Source: Xanthomonas codiaei (lineage in GTDB: Bacteria > Pseudomonadota > Gammaproteobacteria > Xanthomonadales > Xanthomonadaceae). From it: 64,000 bases of DNA. The notes below the pieces were generated by a model. The model was not told the origin of the DNA and searched no databases. It was given only the letters and a program-made list of their open reading frames with translations. The translations under genes were made by a program, and so were the position numbers. Below, one piece after another: positions 24,311-31,423 of the stretch. The stretch spans positions 248,001 through 312,000 of the forward strand of contig NZ_MDEC01000001.1 of the NCBI RefSeq assembly GCF_002939785.1. The letters run 5' to 3'. Position 1 is the stretch's first letter. Every line of letters starts with the position of its first letter.

Positions 24311-25038
24311 GCGCGGTGGGCCTGGAAGTGGCCGCCGATTCGGTGGCATCGGCCGTGGCCGCGCAGGACGGCGGGGCGATGCGGGTGGAGTTGTGCGGCG
24401 GGCTGGATGGCGGTGGGCTGACGCCGTCGTTCGGCACGCTGGCGGTGGTGCGCGCGCGCTTGCGGATTCCGCTGTATGTGCTGATACGCCCGCGCGTGGG
24501 CGACTTCGTGTTCAGTGCCGATGAGGTGGAGGCGATGTGCCGCGATGTGCAGCAGTGCGTTGCGCTGGGCTGCGATGGCGTGGTGCTGGGCGCGCTGGAT
24601 CGGCATGGCCAGGTCGATATGGAAACGATGCGCGTGTTGATCGAGGCGGCTGGCCCGCTGGGCGTGACCTTCCATCGTGCGATCGACGTCAGTGCCGAAC
24701 CTGCGCGCGCGCTGGAAGATGCGATTGCGCTTGGCTGCGAACGCGTGCTGACGTCGGGCGCACGTGCGAGTGCGCCGGAGGGAATCGACACCATCGCCGC
24801 GTTGGTGCGGCAGGCAGGTGGGCGCATCGGCGTCATGCCGGGTGCCGGGCTATCCGAGCACAACATCCGCACCGTACGGCAGCATACCGGCGCCCACGAA
24901 TTCCATGCGTCGGCGCGAGGCATGATCGCCGCCCAGGTGCCGTCTCCGCACCCGTATATCCGTGACCTGGGCGGAGACTATCAGCGGACCGATATCGTGC
25001 GGGTACAAAGGATGGTGGACGCGTTGCGGCAACAGTGA
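24307..25038 (+). CDS. cutC: CutC family protein
   Basis: A 243-residue TIM-barrel protein of the CutC family, historically linked to copper tolerance, with little biochemical proof of that role. Diagnostic stretches are MRVELCGGLDGGGLTPS, PLYVLIRPRVGDFVFS, DGVVLGALDRHGQVD, GVTFHRAIDV and VLTSGARASAPEGID. ATG 24307 overlaps the glycosylasparaginase stop (ATGA), giving a two-gene operon. The C-terminus (SPHPYIRDLGGDYQRTD) is a little divergent from the family but the barrel is complete. Confidence 0.92.
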   Translation: MSAVGLEVAADSVASAVAAQDGGAMRVELCGGLDGGGLTPSFGTLAVVRARLRIPLYVLIRPRVGDFVFSADEVEAMCRDVQQCVALGCDGVVLGALDRHGQVDMETMRVLIEAAGPLGVTFHRAIDVSAEPARALEDAIALGCERVLTSGARASAPEGIDTIAALVRQAGGRIGVMPGAGLSEHNIRTVRQHTGAHEFHASARGMIAAQVPSPHPYIRDLGGDYQRTDIVRVQRMVDALRQQ

Positions 25039-25140
25039 AACACGCGCAACGGGTCGTTCGGCCATGGGAGGCGCCGCCCGACCTGCTCAGGCACGACGAC
25101 GGCGATGCCCGATTGACCGCCCTGCGTGTCGCGTCTACCG

Positions 25141-26916
25141 CTATTGCTGGTGTGAAGGTTCCGAGGTTATGTGCTGTTCGCTATCAGCGTCGTCGCCGAC
25201 CTGCTCGGGAATGTGCAGTGGGAAGGAGGGGAAGCGTTCCCGTTCTTCGGGGTATGCATCGACAATCAACTCCCGGGTCTTCCACATCTGGACCGCCCTG
25301 GCCAGCGTCTCTGCGTTGAGCTGGCTTGCTTGGTGATAAACGAACTGCCCGAGATGATCGACGATGCCAAGGTGCGCGCTCTTCTGCGCCTTCCAGTTGC
25401 TGACGTTCGTGTAGTGGCTGCGGAGGCCTTCCTCGGACGGGTCTTCGACTCTGGGGGATGGGCCTGCGATGTCGCTCACCCGTGCCAGGAAATGACCATC
25501 CCTGCTTTCCTCCAGCATTTTCTTCAATGCCGGGATCTGACCGAAGGTGGTGGGAGTTCCGGCGTCGCGCTCTTGTGGAAGATAGGAGGGGGCGCCTTCC
25601 AGAAAGGGATTTCTTTCCTGATCGATGACCGTGCTCAGCATGGCCTGTGCGGTGGCTTCGATGCGTTCGAGCGCAACCTTGTGCAGAGGTTCGGTTGTGG
25701 GCGCCGAGGAGGATGCGCTGGCTTGATTGCCGGCAACAGGTGGCGAGAGATCCGGGGGGGCTGGGCCAGCCTGCTCTGGTTCGGCGGGGCGTGCAATCAG
25801 ACGAAGACGGTCGAGTTCCGCCTGTAAATGCGGCGGCAGCCGGATCGTGCAACTGGCAGGTAATCTGGCGATCGACGAGGGCAGTCTGGAGAGATTCTCG
25901 CAGCCTCGCAGGTCGAGTTCTTCAAGTTGCGTCAGGCGGTGGATGTCCAGCGGCAGGGTGCGCAGGTTGCTGCAGTCTTTCAGACGCAGTCGTTTCAATG
26001 GCGCACTGCCGCCAAAAATCGGCGGATAGTTGCACAGCGCTGTGCAGCCTTCCAAATCGAGTTCTTCCAGCCTAGGCATTCGATGGATGGCCGGGGCAAG
26101 GTTGGACAGCGGCGAATTGCGTATCTGTAGGGTTTTCAGGTTTTGCAGGCCGGTGATGGAAGCCGGAAGCGATGTGATCCCGGTCCCCACCAGCTGCAGC
26201 TTCTGCAGGTTGACCAACCCCTCGTGCTCGCCGGATGCATTGGTGCTCGCCAGGCGTTCGGGAAGTTCCTTCAATTCCGGGCAGGAAAGGATGGAAAGCT
26301 CACGCAATCGGCTAAGGGTTGCGATGGATGCAGGTAGCGAGTCAAGCGGATTGTGCGCAAGCGTCAGTGTTTCCAGGCTCGCGAATTGCTGCATGGTGGC
26401 CGGAAGCTCCATCAACCCCGCTGCGTTGATCGTCATGTGCTGCAGATGAGAAAGACGGTATGCCTGATCGGGAAATTGCGGAAGGGGAACTGAGTGCAGC
26501 TCCAGCGCTACCCGCCCCGGTAGTGTTGCGTCTTCCAGCATGTCGGCTGTTGCCTTGAGCGCCCGGGCCGTTCTTGTTTCGACCTGCGGATCGTTGCTGT
26601 TGGCCTGGCGCCATGCGCTGTGCCAGCGGCTGCGATCTGCGCGGTAGTGTCGTTGCCATTGCGACAGGACGTCGCGGTACGGGCGAAGCGCTGTGGAGCG
26701 CTGCAATGGTGAAGCGCCAACGGTCGGTGGCACACGGGGGCGACCGGACCGGTAGCCAGGCACATATCTGATCAGGCCGCCGAGTATGCCGGTAGGGCGT
26801 TCGGGCGCGGAGTGTGCGGGTGGGACATCGCGCGCGGGTGCATTCGCATTGGACGCATCCTGCTCTGGCAGTCCGACAGGCGTGCCCGGCGGGCGTGGTT
26901 GATCGACGCGTCGCAT
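25141..26916 (-). CDS. xopL: Type III effector XopL: leucine-rich repeats plus XL-box E3 ubiquitin ligase
   Basis: A 591-residue effector. Residues 1-110 are Pro/Ser/Arg-rich with no signal peptide, as expected for type III secretion. Leucine-rich repeats span about 152-362, with units such as LPASIATLSRLRELSIL and MPRLEELDLEGCTALCNYP. After a Pro/Ala/Ser linker, residues of about 410-591 match the XL-box, which in X. euvesicatoria XopL acts as an E3 ligase without RING or HECT similarity. That protein is about 660 residues, so this form is shorter. Base composition is less GC-rich than the neighbours. A perfect PIP box lies upstream. It is the only clear effector in the window, next to the N-glycan locus. 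Confidence 0.88.
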   Translation of the reverse strand: MRRVDQPRPPGTPVGLPEQDASNANAPARDVPPAHSAPERPTGILGGLIRYVPGYRSGRPRVPPTVGASPLQRSTALRPYRDVLSQWQRHYRADRSRWHSAWRQANSNDPQVETRTARALKATADMLEDATLPGRVALELHSVPLPQFPDQAYRLSHLQHMTINAAGLMELPATMQQFASLETLTLAHNPLDSLPASIATLSRLRELSILSCPELKELPERLASTNASGEHEGLVNLQKLQLVGTGITSLPASITGLQNLKTLQIRNSPLSNLAPAIHRMPRLEELDLEGCTALCNYPPIFGGSAPLKRLRLKDCSNLRTLPLDIHRLTQLEELDLRGCENLSRLPSSIARLPASCTIRLPPHLQAELDRLRLIARPAEPEQAGPAPPDLSPPVAGNQASASSSAPTTEPLHKVALERIEATAQAMLSTVIDQERNPFLEGAPSYLPQERDAGTPTTFGQIPALKKMLEESRDGHFLARVSDIAGPSPRVEDPSEEGLRSHYTNVSNWKAQKSAHLGIVDHLGQFVYHQASQLNAETLARAVQMWKTRELIVDAYPEERERFPSFPLHIPEQVGDDADSEQHITSEPSHQQ

Positions 26917-26986
26917 CGCATTCCTCGTCTTGGCGGTAGCTCACCGACGATGATCGGCATGCAACGCTACTGGCGAATCCGTGGAG

Positions 26987-27011
26987 GCGAAGCCACCGTC
27001 ATCACGACGAA
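26987..27011 (-). promoter_or_regulatory. Perfect PIP box (HrpX-binding site) of xopL
   Basis: On the minus strand TTCGT (27011-27007), 15 bases, then TTCGC (26991-26987) match the PIP consensus TTCGB-N15-TTCGB. A CANNNT-type -10 element (CATCGT) lies about 35 bp downstream. The box is 71 bp before the xopL ATG and overlaps the last codons of the upstream BNR gene. Confidence 0.8.
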
Positions 27012-28150
27012 GGATCGGCGACGTGGCCGCATGCCGTTGTGCAGCGCTCAGACTGCGTTGCGGGGGCGGGCGCCTGGCAGGGGCCGCATGCGTCGATTCG
27101 CGTGGGATCGAGCACCACGTGCTTGATGCGCTGGCGCTTCCATGTGTAGCTGATGTGGACCAGCCCATCGCGGGTCTGGATCGCGGCAGGATACGAAAAT
27201 TCGTCCTTGGCGCTGTCTTCCAGCGTGAACACTCGCTGCCAGTGCACACCATCGTCCGATAGTGCCACCGCCAGGGTGCCGCGTCCTTCCCACCAGTTGG
27301 TGCCGGCGATGGCAAGGTTGTAGACCAGCAAGGCGCGGCCGTCGCGCAGCAGTACCGCGTCGGTGCCGGAATTGGGATTTTGCACATCCAGCAGTTGCAT
27401 CGGTTGCCAATGCAGGCCGCCATCGTCGGAGAAGGTGCTGAAGAGCTTGTTCTGCTGGCTGCGGCCCAACGCCTGCACGCGTCCATCGGCATGCAGCAAC
27501 AGGCTGGGCTGGATCGCGCCGATCACGCCCGGGTCGTTGAGCGGCATGCCGCGCTGCCAGTGTGCGCCATCGTCGTCGCTCCATTCCAGATGCGCGCGCC
27601 AGCCACGGTCTTCGCTGCTGCTGGGTGCCAGGATGCGCCCGCTCGGCAACTGCAGCGGCTTGTTCTTGATCGGCCCAAGGATGCCGTCCGGCAAGCGCTG
27701 CGGTGCCGACCATGTCGCGCCGCTGTCCATGGAGGTGAGCCGCAGCCCCCACCACTGCCGCGGGTTGGGGCCGAGTTTGTAATACAGCTGCACCTGCCCG
27801 CTGGTTGATTGGAAGAGCACCGGATTCCAGGCCGGCACATCGACACCGTGCTCGCCCGCGTGCGCGCCATCGGCGATGCGTTGCGGGGCCTGCCACTGCT
27901 GCGCGCCACGCCGCGCCAGCCAGATGCCGACGTCGGACGCACCTTCGCGCGTACCGCCAAACCAGGCCGCCAGCAGCTGCCCATCGCGGGTTTCCAGCAG
28001 GGTGGAGGCGTGCGCCTGCGGCGTGGGGGCGGGGTCGGCAATGAATTCGCTGTGCACGATGGGCGATGCCGGAGAAGAAGGAGAGCCTGCCTGCGCCTTG
28101 CAGGCAGCAAGACTGGCAACAAGGCAGGTCAGCAAGCGCGTGGATACCAT
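27002..28150 (-). CDS. BNR-repeat (sialidase-like) lipoprotein
   Basis: A 382-residue secreted protein of the sialidase/BNR superfamily, six-bladed propeller fold. The signal MVSTRLLTCLVASLAAC carries a lipobox (LAAC), so it is probably a lipoprotein. Four Asp-boxes are visible: SMDSGATW, SDDDGAHW, FSDDGGLHW and SDDGVHW. WFGGTREGASDVGIW and the NPVLFQ / KNKPLQLPSGR segments are typical of a bacterial and plant-associated BNR hydrolase group. The FRIP motif of true sialidases is not obvious, so the substrate is uncertain. It probably acts on plant or bacterial glycans together with the neighbouring nix enzymes. Its stop lies inside the xopL PIP box. Confidence 0.78.
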   Translation of the reverse strand: MVSTRLLTCLVASLAACKAQAGSPSSPASPIVHSEFIADPAPTPQAHASTLLETRDGQLLAAWFGGTREGASDVGIWLARRGAQQWQAPQRIADGAHAGEHGVDVPAWNPVLFQSTSGQVQLYYKLGPNPRQWWGLRLTSMDSGATWSAPQRLPDGILGPIKNKPLQLPSGRILAPSSSEDRGWRAHLEWSDDDGAHWQRGMPLNDPGVIGAIQPSLLLHADGRVQALGRSQQNKLFSTFSDDGGLHWQPMQLLDVQNPNSGTDAVLLRDGRALLVYNLAIAGTNWWEGRGTLAVALSDDGVHWQRVFTLEDSAKDEFSYPAAIQTRDGLVHISYTWKRQRIKHVVLDPTRIDACGPCQAPAPATQSERCTTACGHVADPSS

Positions 28151-28342
28151 CGGGTCCGGTGCTATGTGGAGTGAATAGAGACCTGTTTATCATCTATTTC
28201 ATACCTGTGCTCTGGAACCGCTGGCAAAACGACTGCGCCGCTGGCGCCGCCAGGCGGGCGCAGCCGGTGCTTGAACTCTCCACGTATCACTCGGGCACTC
28301 CGATTCCGGGCGTGGCGTCCACATTCACACCAGGAGGGCGTG

Positions 28343-28459
28343 ATGCAGGTCTATCGCGTGGATACCACGGCGGCCGCCGGTGCCGGCGGAACGATGGCGC
28401 AGACTGGCGTGGCCGATGACCTGACCAGCCTGCTCACGGTGCTCCAGGCGTTCAAGTGA
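28343..28459 (+). CDS. Hypothetical 38-residue protein
   Basis: ATG 28343 is preceded by a near-perfect ribosome-binding site (AGGAGGGCGTG). The product MQVYRVDTTAAAGAGG, then TMAQTGVADDLTSLLTVLQAFK, ends in an amphipathic-looking helix. No family is recognised. It converges with another small ORF that also has a strong ribosome site. Confidence 0.5.
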   Translation: MQVYRVDTTAAAGAGGTMAQTGVADDLTSLLTVLQAFK

Positions 28460-28519
28460 GGCAGCGAACGACTGGCGATTGCAGATCGTGCTCGCCAGCG
28501 GTTCGCGTGTTCGGCGTGC

Positions 28520-28720
28520 TCAGGCCGCGTTGTCGTCGCGGACCTGCGGCGGCAACAGCGTCTGCGGCTTCTTTGCCGATTCGGTCTGGCACAGGAAGGC
28601 CATCCGGTGCGCCGCCTCGGTGCTGTCCATGGGCTTGCCGTGGACCTGCTCGGCGAACGCCTGCTGGGTGTGCTCCGCATCGGCGGGAACGGAATCTTGC
28701 GTAACGGTGGACGAGGACAT
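28520..28720 (-). CDS. Hypothetical 66-residue protein
   Basis: ATG 28720 follows CAGGAGCGTTGC, a good ribosome site at the right spacing. The protein (MSSSTVTQDSVPADAEHTQQ start) is polar, with AEQVHGKPMDSTEAAHRMAF in the middle and no signal peptide or membrane helix. I do not recognise a family. Confidence 0.5.
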   Translation of the reverse strand: MSSSTVTQDSVPADAEHTQQAFAEQVHGKPMDSTEAAHRMAFLCQTESAKKPQTLLPPQVRDDNAA

Positions 28721-29378
28721 GCAACGCTCCTGGAACCTGCAATCAAGCCGTCAACGTCGCAAGCAAGCGCATCCGTCACGGGGTCAGCCGGTGATCTTGC
28801 CTGGAATCTGGTCCGCCCGATACCAGGGTGGCAGCGGGCGGTGCAGGTGCACCGGACTTCCAGATAACGGCGCACAGTGCGCGGTCTGAAGGGTGGGGAG
28901 TCTGGATGGCTGACGCGGAGTTGGGCGGCGGTGGGTTTGGCGGTAATGCAGGGGGCCAGCGATGTGTCTGCGTGGTGACGCTGCTGGCTGGACAGTGGAT
29001 TTGTAGATGTGCCTGATCGGCTGGCTGCATGCGGCGATGAAGTGCGTGAGGATTGACCCGAATCCGTACCCGTAGCCTCAACCCGTCTCCCGAGGACAGC
29101 CGGGTTTTATCCCTTCTCCCCTCGGGAGAAGGTGCCCCGCAGGGGCGGATGAGGGTGCGGCGTAGCTTGCTGTGCCTAGAGTCGCGCGCATCACGCACTG
29201 GGACCGTGCCCGCGCGCGCTATCGACGTTCAAGGAAATGATGGGTTTAGCGCGTGCGGCGCGCGCGCTCCAAGGCATACGCGCCAGTGGCGCGTATGCCG
29301 TGCTTTCTCGCTCCTAGGGGAGGGGCCTTTGTTCTGCGCGTGCCTGCCAGCGTCTGGGCCTGTGCGACGGTGCCGCGA
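28721..29378. other. Intergenic region downstream of the GH35 gene, with hairpins
   Basis: No convincing gene. It contains one extragenic palindromic element at 29111-29155 and a perfect 12-bp inverted repeat, GGCATACGCGCC (29273-29284), AGT loop, GGCGCGTATGCC (29288-29299). The latter lies 80 bp beyond the GH35 stop and could end that transcript, although no strong T-run follows. Confidence 0.6.
29111..29155. repeat. Xanthomonas extragenic palindromic element
   Basis: CCTTCTCCC...GGGAGAAGG palindrome followed by GTGCCCCGCAGGGGCGGATG and AGGG. The same two-hairpin element recurs between the nix genes. Confidence 0.75.
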
Positions 29379-31217
29379 TCAATTCCCAGGTTTGATCCAC
29401 ACCTGCTGTTTCAGGCCGCGCACGCTGGGCTTGGCAGTGCTGTCCAGGTCGAACACCACCACCGCGTTGTCGCCCTTGCGCTGGAACGGCGCGGGGAAAT
29501 ACAGCGCCGTCTGCGGGCCGATGTTCCAGTGGCGGCCCAGGTTGACGCCGTTGGCCCAGGCGATGCCCTTGCCGAAGGCGCGCATGTCCAGATAGGTGTC
29601 GGTGGGTGTGCCGATGCGCAGGTTGCCGCGGTGAAACGCCGGGCCTTGTACGGGCTTGCGGGTCCAGCCGCGGAGGCTGTCGGGCGAACGCATCGGCAGC
29701 GGGAAGGCCTGCCAGCCGGTGAGTTGTTGGTTGTCCAGCAGCACCGGGTCGACCAGGCCGGCGCGGCCGTCGGCCATGCGTGGGCCGTAGTTGATGCGGC
29801 CGCTGTTTTCGACCAGGACATCCAGGGTGTGCTGGCCAGCCGGAATGTCCACGTCGGTGGAGATCTGTTGCAAACGCCGTTCGACGCTGCCCACTGGCTG
29901 CTGATCCACATACACGCGCGCTACGTCGCGCACCTCGCCCAGATACAGCGAACCCTTGCGCGGGCCGGTAATGGTGGTGCGGTAGAGGATGTAGCCGTAG
30001 TCCTGGCCGAAGTGCTCCATCGGCTGCGGGGTGTCGATGGCGATCGGGGCTGGCAGGTTGTCCCATAGCGAGGCCGATTCGCGCAGTTGAGTTTCCGGCA
30101 GTGTGGTGGTGGCGATCGGCGCGGGGAGCGCCGGTGCTTGCACGCCGGTGACGCGGGCGATGGCATCGCGCATCAGCGCGAACTTGGGGGTGGGCTGGCC
30201 GGCTTCGTCCAGCATGGCGTTGTAGTCGTAGCTGGTGGTCTGCGGTGCGTAATGGTCGCTGGGGTTGCCCTGGAAATTGGCGCCATTCATGAAGCCGAAA
30301 CTGGTGCCGCCCACGAACATGTACAGGTTGGCCGAATAGCCCTGGCGCAGGATCCATTCCAGCTCTTCGGTCTGTTGCTTGGCATCGGTGTTGGCGTGCG
30401 GCGTGCCCCAGTGATCGAACCAGCCGGCCCAGTATTCGCCGACCATGCGCGGTTGCTCGGGGCGGAACTTGATCAGTTTGTCGAACGCGCTCTTGGCCTC
30501 GCCTGGCGCGAAATTCACCACCGCCAGGGTATCGGGCAAGGTGCCATTGGCGAGCATGTCGGCGCCGTCGGAGGTGAACAGCAAGGCCTTGTCGAAGCCG
30601 GCTTTGACGTACATGGCGCGGTTGTCGGCCATGTAGGCGTGGTCGTCGTCGTAGGAGCCGTACTCGTTTTCCACCTGCACGGCGATGATCGGCCCGCCAT
30701 TGTGGTTGAGCAGCGGTTGCACCTGCTTGGCCACCGCATCCAGGTAGGCCTGGCTGGCGGCCAGAAAGCGCGGGTCGCGGCTGCGCACGCGGATATTGTC
30801 CTTGCCGAACAACCAGGCCGGATACCCGCCGGCCTCCCATTCGGCGCAAACGTACGGGCCCGGGCGCAGGATCACGTTGAGGCCTTGCGCGGCGGCTTCG
30901 CGGATGAAGGCGGCAACATCGTTGTTGGCGGAGAAATCGAAATGCCCCTGCTGCGATTCGACCAGATTCCAGAACACGTAGGTTTCCACCGTGTTCAAGC
31001 CGAGTGCGCGTGCCTTCTGCAGGCGATCCTTCCAGTAGGCGCGCGGGATGCGCTGGAAGTGGATGGCGCCGGAGAGGATCTGGTACGGCTTGCCGTCGCG
31101 CACGAACTGCGTGCCCTGCGTGCCGAAGGTGGGCCAGGGATCGTCCTTGGCCATCGCGGTGATGGGAAGCGCGAAGGCCAGGGCCAGAACGAGAGGGGTG
31201 AATGTGGCGCGCAGCAT
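29379..31217 (-). CDS. nixL: GH35 beta-galactosidase NixL
   Basis: A 612-residue secreted glycoside hydrolase family 35 enzyme that would remove terminal beta-galactose from complex plant N-glycans. A Sec signal peptide (MLRATFTPLVLALAFALPIT, cut after AMA) precedes the catalytic barrel. The acid/base is E185 (VQVENEYGSYDDD) and the nucleophile E261 (VGEYWAGWFDHWG). C-terminal beta-sandwich domains run from about 390 onward (GYILYRTTITGPRKGSLYLG, then WANGVNLGRHWNIGPQ). ATG 31217 starts the signal peptide; the open frame extends into repeat DNA upstream. It is the last of the eight hydrolase genes, set apart from nixK by palindromic repeats. Letter assignment follows the X. campestris order. 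Confidence 0.9.
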   Translation of the reverse strand: MLRATFTPLVLALAFALPITAMAKDDPWPTFGTQGTQFVRDGKPYQILSGAIHFQRIPRAYWKDRLQKARALGLNTVETYVFWNLVESQQGHFDFSANNDVAAFIREAAAQGLNVILRPGPYVCAEWEAGGYPAWLFGKDNIRVRSRDPRFLAASQAYLDAVAKQVQPLLNHNGGPIIAVQVENEYGSYDDDHAYMADNRAMYVKAGFDKALLFTSDGADMLANGTLPDTLAVVNFAPGEAKSAFDKLIKFRPEQPRMVGEYWAGWFDHWGTPHANTDAKQQTEELEWILRQGYSANLYMFVGGTSFGFMNGANFQGNPSDHYAPQTTSYDYNAMLDEAGQPTPKFALMRDAIARVTGVQAPALPAPIATTTLPETQLRESASLWDNLPAPIAIDTPQPMEHFGQDYGYILYRTTITGPRKGSLYLGEVRDVARVYVDQQPVGSVERRLQQISTDVDIPAGQHTLDVLVENSGRINYGPRMADGRAGLVDPVLLDNQQLTGWQAFPLPMRSPDSLRGWTRKPVQGPAFHRGNLRIGTPTDTYLDMRAFGKGIAWANGVNLGRHWNIGPQTALYFPAPFQRKGDNAVVVFDLDSTAKPSVRGLKQQVWIKPGN

Positions 31218-31300
31218 GGGCGATTCTCGACGGTGGCGAGTGAGTGGTGAGTGGGGGGCGATGGGAGTGGATTGTGTGCGTGTGGCGGCTTGTGCGTTGG

Positions 31301-31395
31301 CCCTCATCCGCCCTTCGGGCACCTTCTCCCGCTTGCGGGAGAAGGAAGAGGCAGGCCTCCCGCTTGGGGAGAAGGGAGGGGCGAGCCTCCCGCCC
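31301..31395. repeat. Extragenic palindromic element plus partial copies between nixL and nixK
   Basis: A full element occupies 31301-31345 (CCCTCATCCGCCCTTCGGGC followed by the CCTTCTCCCGC palindrome). Degenerate CTCCCGCTTGGGGAGAAGG copies continue to about 31395. Confidence 0.75.
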
Positions 31396-31423
31396 GCGGT
31401 GAGTGCGATGCCAGCAACGTGCG

